Counted from the stretch's first letter, positions 35,143 through 45,843 are shown. The stretch: 64,000 nt of DNA from Betaproteobacteria bacterium (GCA_020621865.1 JAHRYW010000011.1:60998-124997), one strand, 5' to 3'. Numbers and translations are program-made. Notes: generated by a model not told the origin, from the sequence alone.

Positions 35143-38100
35143 TCGAGTCTCTCGTCCGTGGGGCGCTCAAGCAGCGCCTGGTCGTCGCGGTGATTGCCGC
35201 CGTCCTCTTTTTCTTTGGGCTCGATGCGGCGCGCAAGCTGTCGGTCGATGCCTTCCCCGACGTCACCAACGTTCAGGTCCAGATTGCCACCGAGGCGCCG
35301 GGCCGTTCGCCGGAGGAGGTTGAGCGCTTTGCCACCGTGCCGCTGGAGGTGGCGATGACCGGCCTGCCCGGGCTGGAGGAAATGCGTTCGCTGAACAAGC
35401 CGGGCCTGTCGCTGATCACGCTGGTTTTCAGCGACAAGACCGATGTCTATTTCGCCCGCCAACTGGTCATGGAGCGCCTGCTCGAAGTTGGCTCGCGCCT
35501 GCCGGCCGGTATCACGCCGGTGCTTGGCCCAGTGTCCACCGGTCTCGGCGAGGTCTACCAGTACACGCTGGAGCGTGCCGATGATGGCGACCGGGCGCTC
35601 AGCGAAGAGGAGCTGATGAAGCGGCGGATCGCCCAGGACTGGGTGGTTCGTCCCCTGCTGCGCTCGATTCCCGGCGTTGCTGAAATCAATTCGCAGGGTG
35701 GCTACGCCAAGCAGTACCAGGTGCTGGTCAATCCCGACAAATTGCGGCATTACGGCTTGAGCATCGCCGATGTCTACCAGGCGGTCGGTCGCAACAACGC
35801 CAATGCCGGCGGCGGCGTGCTGCCGCAGTATGCCGAGCAATACCTGATCCGCGGCGTCGGCCTGGTTCGTGATCTGGACGATCTGCGCGCCATCGTGCTC
35901 AAGGAAAGGGACGGCGTGCCGGTCTACGTCCGCGACGTGGCCGAGGTCGAGATCGGCCACGAGGTGCGCCAGGGCGCGGTGATCAAGAACGGCACGACGG
36001 AAGCGGTCGGTGGCGTGGTCATGATGATCGCCGGCGGCAATGCCAAGGAAGTGGTCAGCCGGATCAAGGAGCGGGTCGATCAGATCAATGCCAAGGGGAT
36101 GCTGCCCGACGGCCTGAAAATCGCCGCCTATTACGACCGCTCGGAACTGGTCGATGCGGCGCTGTGGACCGTCACCAAGGTACTGCTCGAAGGCGTCCTG
36201 CTGGTCGTCGTCGTGCTCTTCCTGTTCCTCGGCGATGTGCGCTCGTCGCTGATCGTCGTCGCGACCCTGGTGCTGACCCCTTTGCTGACTTTCACGGCAA
36301 TGAACAAGCTGGGCATTTCAGCCAACCTGATGTCGCTCGGCGGCCTGGCCATCGCCATCGGCCTAATGGTCGACGGCTCGGTGGTGGTGGTCGAAAACGC
36401 CTTCCTGCAGCTCGGGCGGAATGCCAACAAGGGCGAAAGCCCGTTGCGGGTGATCCTGCACGCAGTGGTCGAGGTGGCGACGCCGGTCATCTTCGGCGTC
36501 GGCATCATCATCCTCGTCTTCCTGCCGCTGATGACCCTGCAGGGCATGGAAGGCAAGATGTTCGCGCCGCTCGCCTACACCATCGCCATCGCGCTGGGCA
36601 TTTCGCTGATCCTGTCGATGACGCTGACCCCGGTGATGTCGACCTATCTGCTGAAGCCCCCAGCCCACGACGGCGATCACGACACCAAGCTGATCGCCGC
36701 GATGAAGCAGCGCTACCTGAAGATGTTGCACTGGGCGCTGGGCAACGAGAAAAAGACGGTGACCGCCGCCGTCGGTGCCTTCGCCCTGACCGTGGCGGTG
36801 CTGCCTTTGCTCGGCACGGCGTTCATTCCGGAAATGAAGGAAGGCTCGGTGGTGCCCGGCATCAACCGCGTGCCGAACATTTCGCTGGAGGAGTCGATCA
36901 AGATGGAAATGGAGGCCATGCGTCTGGTCATGCAGGTCCCCGGCGTCAAATCGGCCGTCTCAGGCGTCGGGCGCGGCGAATCGCCGGCCGACCCGCAGGG
37001 GCCGAACGAATCGACCCCGATCGTCAGCCTGAAGCCGCGCAGCGAATGGCCTGCCGGCTGGACCCAGGACGATATCCAGGACGCCATGCGCGACAAGCTG
37101 AAAGGCTTGCCGGGCGTGCAGGTGGTCATGGCCCAGCCGATTTCCGACCGGGTTGACGAGATGGTCACCGGCGTCCGTTCGGATATCGCGGTCAAGATCT
37201 TCGGCGACGATATTGATCAACTGAAGAAACTGGCTGGACAAATCGGCAAGGTTGCCCAGGCTTTGCAGGGGGCGCAGGACTTGCGGATTGAGAAGGTCAG
37301 TGGGCAACAGTACCTGTCGATCGAGATCGACCGCCAGTCCATCGCCCGCCTCGGCCTCAACGTCTCGGACGTTAACGACGTGCTGGAAACAGCCATCGGC
37401 GGCAAGGTGGCGACCGAGATTTTCGAGGGCGAACGCCGCTTCCCTGGCGTGGTCCGTCTGCCCGAGCATTTCCGCAACAACGTCGAGGCGATTTCCAACG
37501 TGCTGATCACCTCGCCGCGCGGCGCCCAGGTGCGGCTGGCTGATGTCGCCAACATCCGGGTCATGGACGGTCCGGCCCAGATTTCGCGCGAACTGGGCAA
37601 GCGGCGGATCGTCGTTGGCGTCAACGTCAAGGACCGCGACCTTGGCAGTTTCGTCGCCGAACTGCAGCAGAAGGTCGATGCCCAGATCAAGCTGCCGGAA
37701 GGTTATTACCTGGAGTGGGGCGGCCAGTTCCAGAACATGGAGCGGGCGCTCGGCCACCTGATGGTGATTATCCCGATCACCATCGCGGCAATCTTCTTCC
37801 TGCTCTTCCTGCTCTTCAACTCGCTGCGTTTCGCCACGCTGATCATCACCGTGCTGCCCTTCGCGTCGATTGGCGGTATCGTCGGCCTGTTCGTCGCCGG
37901 CGAATATCTGTCGGTGCCGGCCTCGGTCGGGTTCATCGCCCTGTGGGGCATCGCCGTGCTCAACGGTGTCGTGCTCGTCTCCTACATTCGCGGCTTGCGA
38001 GAGGAAGGGCGCAGTGTACGCGAGGCGGTGGTCGAGGGGGCAACCTTGCGTTTCCGGCCGGTCATGATGACGGCGACGGTCGCCATGCTCGGCCTGATTC

Positions 38101-38249
38101 CCTTCCTGTTCTCGAGCGGGCCGGGTTCGGAGGTGCAGCGGCCGCTGGCCATCGTGGTCATCGGCGGGCTGATCACCTCGACGTTGTTGACGCTGGTCGT
38201 CTTGCCGACCATTTATCGCTGGTTTGATGAAGAAGAGGTCGAAGCATGA
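35139..38249 (+). CDS. heavy-metal RND efflux pump (CzcA/CusA family)
   Basis: A 1036-residue inner-membrane proton antiporter with about 12 helices and two large periplasmic loops. The start is GTG at 35139. In TM4 the motif reads LAIAIGLMVDGSVVVVENAF: D412 and E419 fit the proton-relay and metal signature, but the first Asp of the CzcA-type DFG motif is Ala (A406), as in CusA-type pumps. This favours Cu/Ag-like or a non-classical substrate over Zn/Co/Cd, though it is inference. The next gene, a PII-like protein, overlaps the stop (ATGA). Confidence 0.88.
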   Translation: MIESLVRGALKQRLVVAVIAAVLFFFGLDAARKLSVDAFPDVTNVQVQIATEAPGRSPEEVERFATVPLEVAMTGLPGLEEMRSLNKPGLSLITLVFSDKTDVYFARQLVMERLLEVGSRLPAGITPVLGPVSTGLGEVYQYTLERADDGDRALSEEELMKRRIAQDWVVRPLLRSIPGVAEINSQGGYAKQYQVLVNPDKLRHYGLSIADVYQAVGRNNANAGGGVLPQYAEQYLIRGVGLVRDLDDLRAIVLKERDGVPVYVRDVAEVEIGHEVRQGAVIKNGTTEAVGGVVMMIAGGNAKEVVSRIKERVDQINAKGMLPDGLKIAAYYDRSELVDAALWTVTKVLLEGVLLVVVVLFLFLGDVRSSLIVVATLVLTPLLTFTAMNKLGISANLMSLGGLAIAIGLMVDGSVVVVENAFLQLGRNANKGESPLRVILHAVVEVATPVIFGVGIIILVFLPLMTLQGMEGKMFAPLAYTIAIALGISLILSMTLTPVMSTYLLKPPAHDGDHDTKLIAAMKQRYLKMLHWALGNEKKTVTAAVGAFALTVAVLPLLGTAFIPEMKEGSVVPGINRVPNISLEESIKMEMEAMRLVMQVPGVKSAVSGVGRGESPADPQGPNESTPIVSLKPRSEWPAGWTQDDIQDAMRDKLKGLPGVQVVMAQPISDRVDEMVTGVRSDIAVKIFGDDIDQLKKLAGQIGKVAQALQGAQDLRIEKVSGQQYLSIEIDRQSIARLGLNVSDVNDVLETAIGGKVATEIFEGERRFPGVVRLPEHFRNNVEAISNVLITSPRGAQVRLADVANIRVMDGPAQISRELGKRRIVVGVNVKDRDLGSFVAELQQKVDAQIKLPEGYYLEWGGQFQNMERALGHLMVIIPITIAAIFFLLFLLFNSLRFATLIITVLPFASIGGIVGLFVAGEYLSVPASVGFIALWGIAVLNGVVLVSYIRGLREEGRSVREAVVEGATLRFRPVMMTATVAMLGLIPFLFSSGPGSEVQRPLAIVVIGGLITSTLLTLVVLPTIYRWFDEEEVEA

Positions 38250-38578
38250 AGGAAATCAAGGCGGTCATCCGCCCCAACAAGCTGGCCGCGCTGCGCGACG
38301 CGATGATCGCCCTGCCTGGCTTTCCGGGCATGACGGTGAGCAAGGTCGAGGGCTGCGGCGCACCCTCCCGCCATCTGGCCAAGCACACGATCAAGGAGGA
38401 ACTGACCGACTACTCGCCCAAGGTGCGTATCGAGATCGTCGCGCCGGATGACGTGGCGGAGAGCATCTTCCAGCGGATTACCGAAGTCGCGAAGACCGGC
38501 CACTACGGCGATGGTCTGGTCTGGATGACCGACGTCGAGAAGGCTGCCTTCATTTTCAAGACGGTGGGTCCGGAGTGA
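38246..38578 (+). CDS. PII-like protein of the metal-efflux (PII-NG) group
   Basis: A 110-residue PII-superfamily trimer protein. The core KEIKAVIRPNKLAALRDAMIAL, the PKVRIEIVAPDD strand and the B-loop TGHYGDG are conserved. The T-loop is altered: at the positions of the classical Tyr46 and uridylylated Tyr51 it reads His and Glu (HLAKHTIKEELTDY). It is thus not a target of GlnD. Such PII-NG proteins are known to be linked to heavy-metal RND pumps. It may sense metals or nucleotides to gate the pump. It is coupled to the pump gene by a 4-base overlap. Confidence 0.85.
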   Translation: MKEIKAVIRPNKLAALRDAMIALPGFPGMTVSKVEGCGAPSRHLAKHTIKEELTDYSPKVRIEIVAPDDVAESIFQRITEVAKTGHYGDGLVWMTDVEKAAFIFKTVGPE

Positions 38579-38698
38579 TGTTGCTGGTGAATTGATATTT
38601 TTGTTATGTGAGGAGTATTTCACAGTAAATGGGGACGGATTTTCCTAAAATGACCAAACGTTCTTCAGCCCCGAAGGGCGAAAGTTGTCTGGAATTTC

Positions 38699-39619
38699 AT
38701 GGAAAATCTGCTCACCCCCGGGCCAGGACATCTCTTGATGTCGCCGGCAGAGTTACAGGAAGGCATCGCTAGCCTGTCGCGTGGTACTTATTTCCGGGAG
38801 GCCTCCCTGGAAATGATGCTCAGCATCCTGACCGAGTCGGCGGCGCAGATGTCTGGCGTCGAACGCGTCAGCATCTGGGCGCTGACTGACGATCACCAGG
38901 AGCTTCGCTGCCTGGAACTCTACGAGCGCACTTCGGGCCGGCACAGCAAGGGGGGCAGCCTTGCCGCCGATCGCTATCCCCGCTATTTCCAGGCCTTGCA
39001 TACAGGCAGTTGCATCGCTGCCGACGACGCCTTTCTGCATTCGGATACCGCCGAATTTGCAGGCGATTACCTGCTCCAGCACAACGTCACGGCAATGCTC
39101 GACACGCCGATTCATATCCGGGGCGAACTGCAGGGGGTGCTCTGTCTTGAACAGGTGGGCACGCGCCAGCCATGGGCGCCGGCCCAGCGGATTTTTGCCC
39201 AGGCCGTGGCCAATCTGGTGACGCTGGCCCTGGTTGAATACGAGGCAGAGGAGGCGCGCCGTCAGGCGCAGGCTGCCAACGAGCGCCTACGGGCAGTGTT
39301 TGATGCCTCGCGGGATGCGCTTTTCCTGGCGGACGGCGATAGCGGCGAGATACTCGATATGAATCGGCAAGCCGAAATTCTGGTTGGGCGCGAGCGCAAG
39401 GAGTTGCTTGGTCTGCCTCAGGGGGCGCTGTATCCGCCCGAGCAGCAGCAACGGGCAGCCGGGGAATTTCGTCGCTTGCTGGATGGGGCCTCGCCCTGGG
39501 CACTGGTTACCGAGATACGTCACCGGGAGGGGCGCCGGCTGCCGGTGGAAGTGACTGCGGAAGTGGCCGATCTCGGCGACGGGCGCCGTTTGGCCTTGAG
39601 CATTTTTCGCCCGTTTTAG
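38699..39619 (+). CDS. GAF-PAS sensory protein without an output domain
   Basis: A 306-residue soluble protein. A GAF domain covers about 38-185 (MLSILTESAAQMSGVERVSIWALTDDHQELRCLE... FAQAVANLVTLAL). A PAS domain covers about 196-303 (LRAVFDASRDALFLADGDSGEILDMNRQAEILVGR). No kinase, GGDEF or HTH output is present, so it must act through another protein. The stop overlaps the stop of the convergent Hpt-like gene by 4 bases (39616-39619). The gap upstream (38579-38698) holds only a weak inverted repeat GTGAA/TTCAC. Confidence 0.75.
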   Translation: MENLLTPGPGHLLMSPAELQEGIASLSRGTYFREASLEMMLSILTESAAQMSGVERVSIWALTDDHQELRCLELYERTSGRHSKGGSLAADRYPRYFQALHTGSCIAADDAFLHSDTAEFAGDYLLQHNVTAMLDTPIHIRGELQGVLCLEQVGTRQPWAPAQRIFAQAVANLVTLALVEYEAEEARRQAQAANERLRAVFDASRDALFLADGDSGEILDMNRQAEILVGRERKELLGLPQGALYPPEQQQRAAGEFRRLLDGASPWALVTEIRHREGRRLPVEVTAEVADLGDGRRLALSIFRPF

Positions 39620-39637
39620 GCATCGACCGTAGCAATT
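39614..39637 (+). repeat. dispersed T-tract/ACCGTAGCAATT motif, copy 7
   Basis: T4 (39614-39617), a spacer of seven, then GACCGTAGCAATT (39625-39637), with one inserted A relative to the other copies. It spans the overlapping stops of two convergent genes. Confidence 0.65.
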
Positions 39638-40368
39638 GCTTCTGTCAGCGTCATTAACAGTTCTTCGAGTTCCCGGCGGCAATCCATCGAATCCAGGTCG
39701 GCTGCATTGTGGGTGACCGTCTCGGCAATCCGCCGGGCGAGGTGCATGACTCCCCAGATTTCCAGCAATTCCGCCTGGTGGGCGAGTTTGTTCGACTCCG
39801 TTGCCAAGGCGTAGGCGTCGGGTGGCAAGGCCGCCAGGGCATCGTGCATCAATTCGATGCTTTCCCTGGCTTCATTGACGAACAAGTGGTCGAGGACCGT
39901 TGAGCGAAGGGCATTCTCGCCTGCGTTGGCCGTCGCTTCGAGGCGTCCGGCGAAATGCCTGGCCCGCTCGGCGAAAGCTTCGTGCTCCAGTCCGCCGGGT
40001 TCGCTCAGGCATTCGATGGTGCTGCTCAGGGCGGCAATCAGTCGCGGACCGGGAGGTGCTTCCTCCAGGCGGTCGGCGGCGCCGGCCAATGCCTCACCCA
40101 GGCGCAGGCAATCGCTGTCGGCTGTTTCAAGGGCGATGGCGTAGATATTGAAAATGGCTGGCCGAATAGCGTCGCTGCCCGCGTTGTGGCGCTCCGACCA
40201 GGTTTGCGCTAGGTGCTTTCCGGCGGCTATCCAGCGCTCGTTGAGCTTGGCATCGAAGCGCAGCGCCTTGGGTTTGGCGACCCAGGGCAGGATTGCGGCG
40301 GTCGCCTCTAGGGTTGGGGCGAGCGCCGCGCGGGTTTCCTCGAGATCGTCTTCGGGGATATCGGCCAT
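39616..40368 (-). CDS. helical protein with a degenerate Hpt-like domain
   Basis: A 250-residue all-helical protein. I do not recognise a named family. Residues 163-220 (FVNEARESIELMHDALAALPPDAYALATESNKLAHQAELLEIWGVMHLARRI) resemble the Hpt domains of ChpA/CheA-type proteins: H197 could be the phospho-His, but the usual HTLKG becomes HQAEL. The N-terminal 150 residues may be a second degenerate Hpt-like or four-helix domain. The start at 40368 was chosen for spacing (7 bases after the VOC gene stop); an in-frame start at 40398 would lie within that gene. Confidence 0.6.
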   Translation of the reverse strand: MADIPEDDLEETRAALAPTLEATAAILPWVAKPKALRFDAKLNERWIAAGKHLAQTWSERHNAGSDAIRPAIFNIYAIALETADSDCLRLGEALAGAADRLEEAPPGPRLIAALSSTIECLSEPGGLEHEAFAERARHFAGRLEATANAGENALRSTVLDHLFVNEARESIELMHDALAALPPDAYALATESNKLAHQAELLEIWGVMHLARRIAETVTHNAADLDSMDCRRELEELLMTLTEAIATVDA

Positions 40369-40375
40369 GGACAGT

Positions 40376-40852
40376 TTACTGGGCAGCCATCCTGGCAAAA
40401 GCGGAGACGACTTCCGGCGGCGCCTGAACCAGTTCGATCAGCACGCCTTCGCCGCCGATCGGGAATTCCTCGTTGCCCTTGGGGTGCAGGAAGGTGATGT
40501 CGAAGCCCGCCGCACCCTTGCGGATGCCGCCCGGAGCGAAGCGAACGCCATTGGCCGACAGCCATTCGACCGCCTTGGGCAGGTCGTCTATCCACAAGCC
40601 GACGTGATTGAGCGGCGTGGCATGAACCGCTGGTTTTTTTTCTGGATCGAGCGGCTGCATCAGATCGACTTCGACCTTGAACGGGCCGCTGCCCATGGCG
40701 CAGATGTCCTCGTCGACATTCTCGCGCTCGGAAACGAAGGTGCTGCTGACTTCCAGGCCGAACATGTCGACCCACAGGGTGCGCAGCTTGGCCTTGGAGG
40801 GGCCGCCAATGGCGATTTGCTGAATGCCGAGAACCTTGAACGGACGTGTCAT
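40376..40852 (-). CDS. VOC (glyoxalase/extradiol) superfamily protein
   Basis: A 158-residue two-module VOC protein. Metal-ligand candidates are His in [11 protein letters not shown] and Glu in LIELVQAP; the N-terminal His of the first strand is replaced by Gln (IQQIAIGGP). It is similar in style to lactoylglutathione-lyase-like or methylmalonyl-CoA-epimerase-like proteins, but the activity is uncertain. It is 40 bases downstream of lgt on the same strand. Confidence 0.75.
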   Translation of the reverse strand: MTRPFKVLGIQQIAIGGPSKAKLRTLWVDMFGLEVSSTFVSERENVDEDICAMGSGPFKVEVDLMQPLDPEKKPAVHATPLNHVGLWIDDLPKAVEWLSANGVRFAPGGIRKGAAGFDITFLHPKGNEEFPIGGEGVLIELVQAPPEVVSAFARMAAQ

Positions 40853-40892
40853 GACTGGATTCCTGTCGTTGGATGAAAGACGTAATCCATAA

Positions 40893-41684
40893 TTATAGAG
40901 ATTTCTTCCGGTAGGCGAACACCAGCAAGCTGATGCCGATCAGGATCATCGGAAGCGATAGCCACTGCCCCATGCTGATCGTGTACGACTGGCCGAAAAT
41001 GCCGGCATCCGGCTCGCGGAAGAATTCCGTAATGAAACGGAAGGCGCCGTAACCGATCAGGAAAACCCCGGAAGTCGCGCCTCGTGGCTTGGCCTGGGTG
41101 GTGAATAGCCAAAGAAAGGCGAACAGCAGCAGCCCCTCCAGCCCGACGTGGTAAAGCTGCGATGGATGGCGTGGCTGCATGTCGCCGGACTGCGGGAAAA
41201 TCATCGCCCAGGGCAGGCCGGTATCGGTTACCCGGCCCCAAAGTTCGCCATTGATGAAATTGCCAATCCGGCCGGCTGCGAGACCCAGCGGCACCAGGGG
41301 CGCGATGAAATCGGTGACATCCCACCAGTTCAGTCGGTATTTATGCGACCACAGCCCCATGGCGACCAGCACGCCAAGAAAGCCGCCGTGGAAGCTCATG
41401 CCACCCTTCCAGACAGCAAAAATTTCCAGCGGATGTGCCAGAAAATACGCCGGCTCATAGAACAGTACCTGGCCCAGGCGGCCGCCGAGAATGACGCCCA
41501 GCATGCCGTAGAACAGCAGGTCGTCGAGTTGCTCGACGCTCAGAAATCCCGGTCGATTTCTGATCCGGTAACGGCCGAGCAAAATGAATTGAACGAAAGC
41601 CACCAGATACATCAAACCATACCAGCGCACGGAGAGTGGGCCGACAGAAAAGGCGACAGGGTCGAACTGTGGGTGAAGAAGCAT
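40893..41684 (-). CDS. lgt: prolipoprotein diacylglyceryl transferase Lgt
   Basis: A 263-residue integral membrane enzyme with seven hydrophobic helices. The signature [14 protein letters not shown] and [18 protein letters not shown] are conserved. It transfers diacylglyceryl from phosphatidylglycerol to the lipobox Cys of prolipoproteins, for example the LivJ, adaptor and glycine-zipper proteins encoded in this window. It is divergent from ilvD, with 89 bases between the starts. Confidence 0.95.
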   Translation of the reverse strand: MLLHPQFDPVAFSVGPLSVRWYGLMYLVAFVQFILLGRYRIRNRPGFLSVEQLDDLLFYGMLGVILGGRLGQVLFYEPAYFLAHPLEIFAVWKGGMSFHGGFLGVLVAMGLWSHKYRLNWWDVTDFIAPLVPLGLAAGRIGNFINGELWGRVTDTGLPWAMIFPQSGDMQPRHPSQLYHVGLEGLLLFAFLWLFTTQAKPRGATSGVFLIGYGAFRFITEFFREPDAGIFGQSYTISMGQWLSLPMILIGISLLVFAYRKKSL

Positions 41685-41773
41685 CGAAGGCGCAGAGTGG
41701 GCTAGAATTAGCCGATTATAGTTCGCGCCTTTTGCAACAGGATTTCGGCGCTCAGATTCAGACGGAGATTTCC

Positions 41774-43630
41774 ATGCCTCAGTATCGTTCCCATACTTCC
41801 ACCCATGGCCGCAACATGGCCGGCGCCCGCTCCCTGTGGCGAGCCACAGGGATGAAGGATGGCGATTTCGGCAAGCCGATCATTGCCGTGGTCAACAGCT
41901 TTACCCAGTTCGTGCCGGGTCACGTGCATCTCAAGGATATGGGGCAGTTGGTCGCCCGCGAGATCGAGGCGGCCGGCGGCGTTGCCAAGGAATTCAATAC
42001 CATCGCCATCGACGACGGCATCGCCATGGGTCACAGCGGCATGCTCTATTCGCTGCCCAGCCGCGACCTGATTGCCGACTCGGTCGAATACATGGTCAAT
42101 GCGCATTGCGCCGATGCGATGGTCTGCATCTCCAACTGCGACAAGATCACCCCGGGCATGCTGATGGCTGCCATGCGCCTGAACATCCCGGTCATCTTCG
42201 TGTCCGGCGGCCCGATGGAAGCCGGCAAGGTCAAGATCCAGGGCCAGGTGGTTCATCTTGATCTCGTCGATGCGATGGTCAAGGCGGCCGATGCTGCGGT
42301 GTCGCAGAGCGATCTGGACGAAATCGAACGCTCGGCCTGTCCGACCTGCGGTTCGTGCTCCGGCATGTTTACGGCCAATTCGATGAACTGCCTGACCGAG
42401 GCGCTTGGCTTGAGTCTGCCGGGCAACGGCACGGTCGTTGCCACCCATGCTGACCGCAAACAGCTTTTTCTGCGCGCCGGGCGTCAGATCGTCGAACTGT
42501 GCAAGCGCTATTACGAGCAGGATGACGCCTCGGTGCTGCCGCGCTCAATTGCCACCAAGGCGGCTTTTGAAAACGCTATGACCCTTGACGTAGCGATGGG
42601 CGGCTCGACCAATACCGTGCTGCACATCCTGGCCACCGCTCAGGAGGCTGGTGTCGATTTTACGATGGCTGACATCGACCGCATTTCGCGCTCGGTCCCC
42701 TGTCTGTGCAAGGTGGCGCCGATGACCGATAAATATCACATCGAAGACGTTCACCGTGCCGGCGGCATCATGGGTATTCTCGGCGAACTCGATCGTGCCG
42801 GCCTGCTTCAGCGCGACGTGCCGAACATCCATGCGAAGAACCTCGGCGAAGCGATCGATCGCTGGGATATTGTGCGTGAGCACGACGTCAAGGTGCACGA
42901 ATTCTTCAAGGCTGCGCCGGGTGGCGTACCGACTCAGGTGGCTTTTTCGCAGGATCGCCGTTTCAACGAACTGGATCTTGATCGCACCAAGGGCTGTATC
43001 CGCAACAAGGCCAACGCCTATTCGCAGGATGGCGGCCTGGCTGTGCTCTACGGCAACATTGCGCTCGATGGCTGTATCGTCAAGACCGCCGGTGTTGATG
43101 AATCGATCTGGAAATTTACCGGGCGCGCACGTGTCTTCGAAAGCCAGGATGCTGCGGTCGATGGCATTTTGGCGGGAAAAATTGTGGCCGGCGACGTGGT
43201 CGTCATTCGCTACGAGGGGCCGAAGGGCGGTCCTGGCATGCAGGAGATGCTCTATCCGACCTCCTATCTGAAATCGATGGGGCTGGGCAAAGAATGCGCC
43301 CTGCTGACCGATGGGCGCTTCTCCGGTGGCACCTCGGGCCTGTCCATTGGTCACGCCTCGCCCGAGGCGGCTGACGGTGGGGCAATTGGCCTGGTTGAAG
43401 AAGGCGATACCATCGAGATCGATATCCCGAATCGTCGTATTCATCTGACGATTTCCGACGAGGAGCTGGCTGGCCGCCGCGCTGCAATGAACGCGAAGGG
43501 GGAGAGCGCCTGGAAGCCCGTCGATCGCCAACGTGTCGTCTCGGCTGCGCTACAGGCCTACGCGTTGATGACCACCTCTGCTGACAAGGGCGCCGTGCGC
43601 GATATTACGCAGCTTCAGCGTCGGAAGTGA
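41774..43630 (+). CDS. ilvD: dihydroxy-acid dehydratase IlvD
   Basis: A 618-residue enzyme of the long E. coli-like type. Fe-S Cys lie in [10 protein letters not shown] and [19 protein letters not shown]. The family end [19 protein letters not shown] is present. It dehydrates dihydroxyisovalerate in Ile/Val synthesis. The ATG at 41774 begins [15 protein letters not shown]; the upstream extension of the frame into lgt is spurious. No attenuator or leader peptide was found upstream. Confidence 0.96.
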   Translation: MPQYRSHTSTHGRNMAGARSLWRATGMKDGDFGKPIIAVVNSFTQFVPGHVHLKDMGQLVAREIEAAGGVAKEFNTIAIDDGIAMGHSGMLYSLPSRDLIADSVEYMVNAHCADAMVCISNCDKITPGMLMAAMRLNIPVIFVSGGPMEAGKVKIQGQVVHLDLVDAMVKAADAAVSQSDLDEIERSACPTCGSCSGMFTANSMNCLTEALGLSLPGNGTVVATHADRKQLFLRAGRQIVELCKRYYEQDDASVLPRSIATKAAFENAMTLDVAMGGSTNTVLHILATAQEAGVDFTMADIDRISRSVPCLCKVAPMTDKYHIEDVHRAGGIMGILGELDRAGLLQRDVPNIHAKNLGEAIDRWDIVREHDVKVHEFFKAAPGGVPTQVAFSQDRRFNELDLDRTKGCIRNKANAYSQDGGLAVLYGNIALDGCIVKTAGVDESIWKFTGRARVFESQDAAVDGILAGKIVAGDVVVIRYEGPKGGPGMQEMLYPTSYLKSMGLGKECALLTDGRFSGGTSGLSIGHASPEAADGGAIGLVEEGDTIEIDIPNRRIHLTISDEELAGRRAAMNAKGESAWKPVDRQRVVSAALQAYALMTTSADKGAVRDITQLQRRK

Positions 43631-43767
43631 CCTTTAGGTCCTGGGGCGGTGAAATCTTTCTGGATTTCATCTGTTCCGGGGCGCCGATAGGCTTGCTGTC
43701 AACGTACGCTTGGAGGTGTGCGTTAACGGTGCGTGGATGCAAAGCCCGGTCGGGCTGAATTCCCCGT

Positions 43768-43796
43768 TTGCAAGGCATGGAAAAGGGTTTTATCAT
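43768..43796 (+). promoter_or_regulatory. sigma70 promoter for the cytochrome c gene
   Basis: TTGCAA (43768-43773) and TATCAT (43791-43796) are separated by 17 bases, about 45 bases before the ATG at 43842. The rest of the 211-base gap after ilvD holds a short hairpin (TGAAATC/GATTTCA) soon after the ilvD stop, possibly a weak terminator. Confidence 0.6.
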
Positions 43797-43841
43797 CCTT
43801 AGCCGATGTACCTACCAACCCGCAAAAAACGGAGCGAGAAA

Positions 43842-44150
43842 ATGAAAGCTGTTTATGTTGCCATGATGGCCGCCGCAGGTATCGTGATGGCCGGTCAAGC
43901 CCAGGCTGACGAGGCGCTGGCCAAGGCCAAGAACTGCATGTCCTGCCACGCCATCGACAAGAAGCTGGTCGGCCCGTCTTACAAGGATGTTGCCGCCAAG
44001 TACAAGGGCGACGCCAAAGCGCCGGCAATGCTGGCCGCCAAGGTCAAGGCCGGCGGCAAGGGTACCTGGGGCCAGATTCCGATGCCCCCCAATAACGTTA
44101 CCGAAGACGAAGCCAAGAAGCTGGTTGCCTGGGTTCTCTCCCAGAAATAA
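43842..44150 (+). CDS. small class I cytochrome c (c551/c552-like)
   Basis: A 102-residue periplasmic electron carrier. The signal peptide ends after GQAQA (about residue 22). The haem motif is CMSCH (32-36) and the sixth ligand is Met in WGQIPMPPN. It fits the c551/c552 family that feeds terminal oxidases or nitrite reductases. The ATG at 43842 follows GGAGCGAG. A terminator follows directly. Confidence 0.92.
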   Translation: MKAVYVAMMAAAGIVMAGQAQADEALAKAKNCMSCHAIDKKLVGPSYKDVAAKYKGDAKAPAMLAAKVKAGGKGTWGQIPMPPNNVTEDEAKKLVAWVLSQK

Positions 44151-44168
44151 TTTGCTCAAAAGCACTCG

Positions 44169-44200
44169 AAAGCCGGCTATATGCCGGCTTTTCTGTTTTT
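44169..44200 (+). terminator. terminator after the cytochrome c gene
   Basis: AAAGCCGGC (44169-44177) pairs perfectly with GCCGGCTTT (44183-44191) over a TATAT loop and runs into a T-rich tail ending TTTTT at 44196-44200. Confidence 0.85.
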
Positions 44201-44205
44201 AGGTG

Positions 44206-44234
44206 TTGACAGTCCTTGGTGTCATCCGGATAAT
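44206..44234 (+). promoter_or_regulatory. strong sigma70 promoter of the tRNA-tuf operon
   Basis: TTGACA (44206-44211) and GATAAT (44229-44234) lie 17 bases apart, followed by a GC-rich discriminator (CTCGGG) typical of stringently controlled stable-RNA promoters. It lies about 14 bases before tRNA-Tyr and probably drives three tRNAs and tuf. Confidence 0.8.
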
Positions 44235-44247
44235 CTCGGGTTCTCCC

Positions 44248-44332
<85 letters not shown>

Positions 44333-44374
44333 GATTGAATGCTGTAGCGGCCAGTGCTGCGGGCGTAGGGTTTT

Positions 44375-44448
44375 GCGGGTGTAGCTCAATGGTAGAGCTG
44401 AAGCCTTCCAAGCTTAAGACGAGGGTTCGATTCCCTTCACCCGCTCCA
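44375..44448 (+). tRNA. tRNA-Gly (anticodon TCC)
   Basis: A 74-base tRNA with CCA encoded. The acceptor GCGGGTG pairs with CACCCGC; the anticodon TCC is at 44407-44409 and the T-loop reads GGTTCGATTCC. Confidence 0.95.
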
Positions 44449-44478
44449 CCACACGGTACGGCTGGAGTTTTAAGGTAG

Positions 44479-44553
<75 letters not shown>

Positions 44554-44605
44554 CCGATTAGCTTGGATTCTGGATTTTTATTTATCTGATTATTGAGGAA
44601 CTAGA

Positions 44606-45796
<1,191 letters not shown>

Positions 45797-45814
45797 TACG
45801 TAGTTTTTGTAATC

Positions 45815-45843
45815 AAGGCGCTTCGGGCAACCGAAGCGCTTTG
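45815..45843 (+). terminator. hairpin after tuf copy 1
   Basis: CAAGGCGCTTCGG pairs with CCGAAGCGCTTTG over a GCAA loop, with one G-T wobble. The following T-run is weak, so it probably lets some polymerase reach tRNA-Trp and secE. Confidence 0.6.

Noticed and set aside
41715..41720. TATAAT on the minus strand as an lgt promoter
   Set aside because: No acceptable -35 box lies at 16-18 bases; kept out of the annotation.
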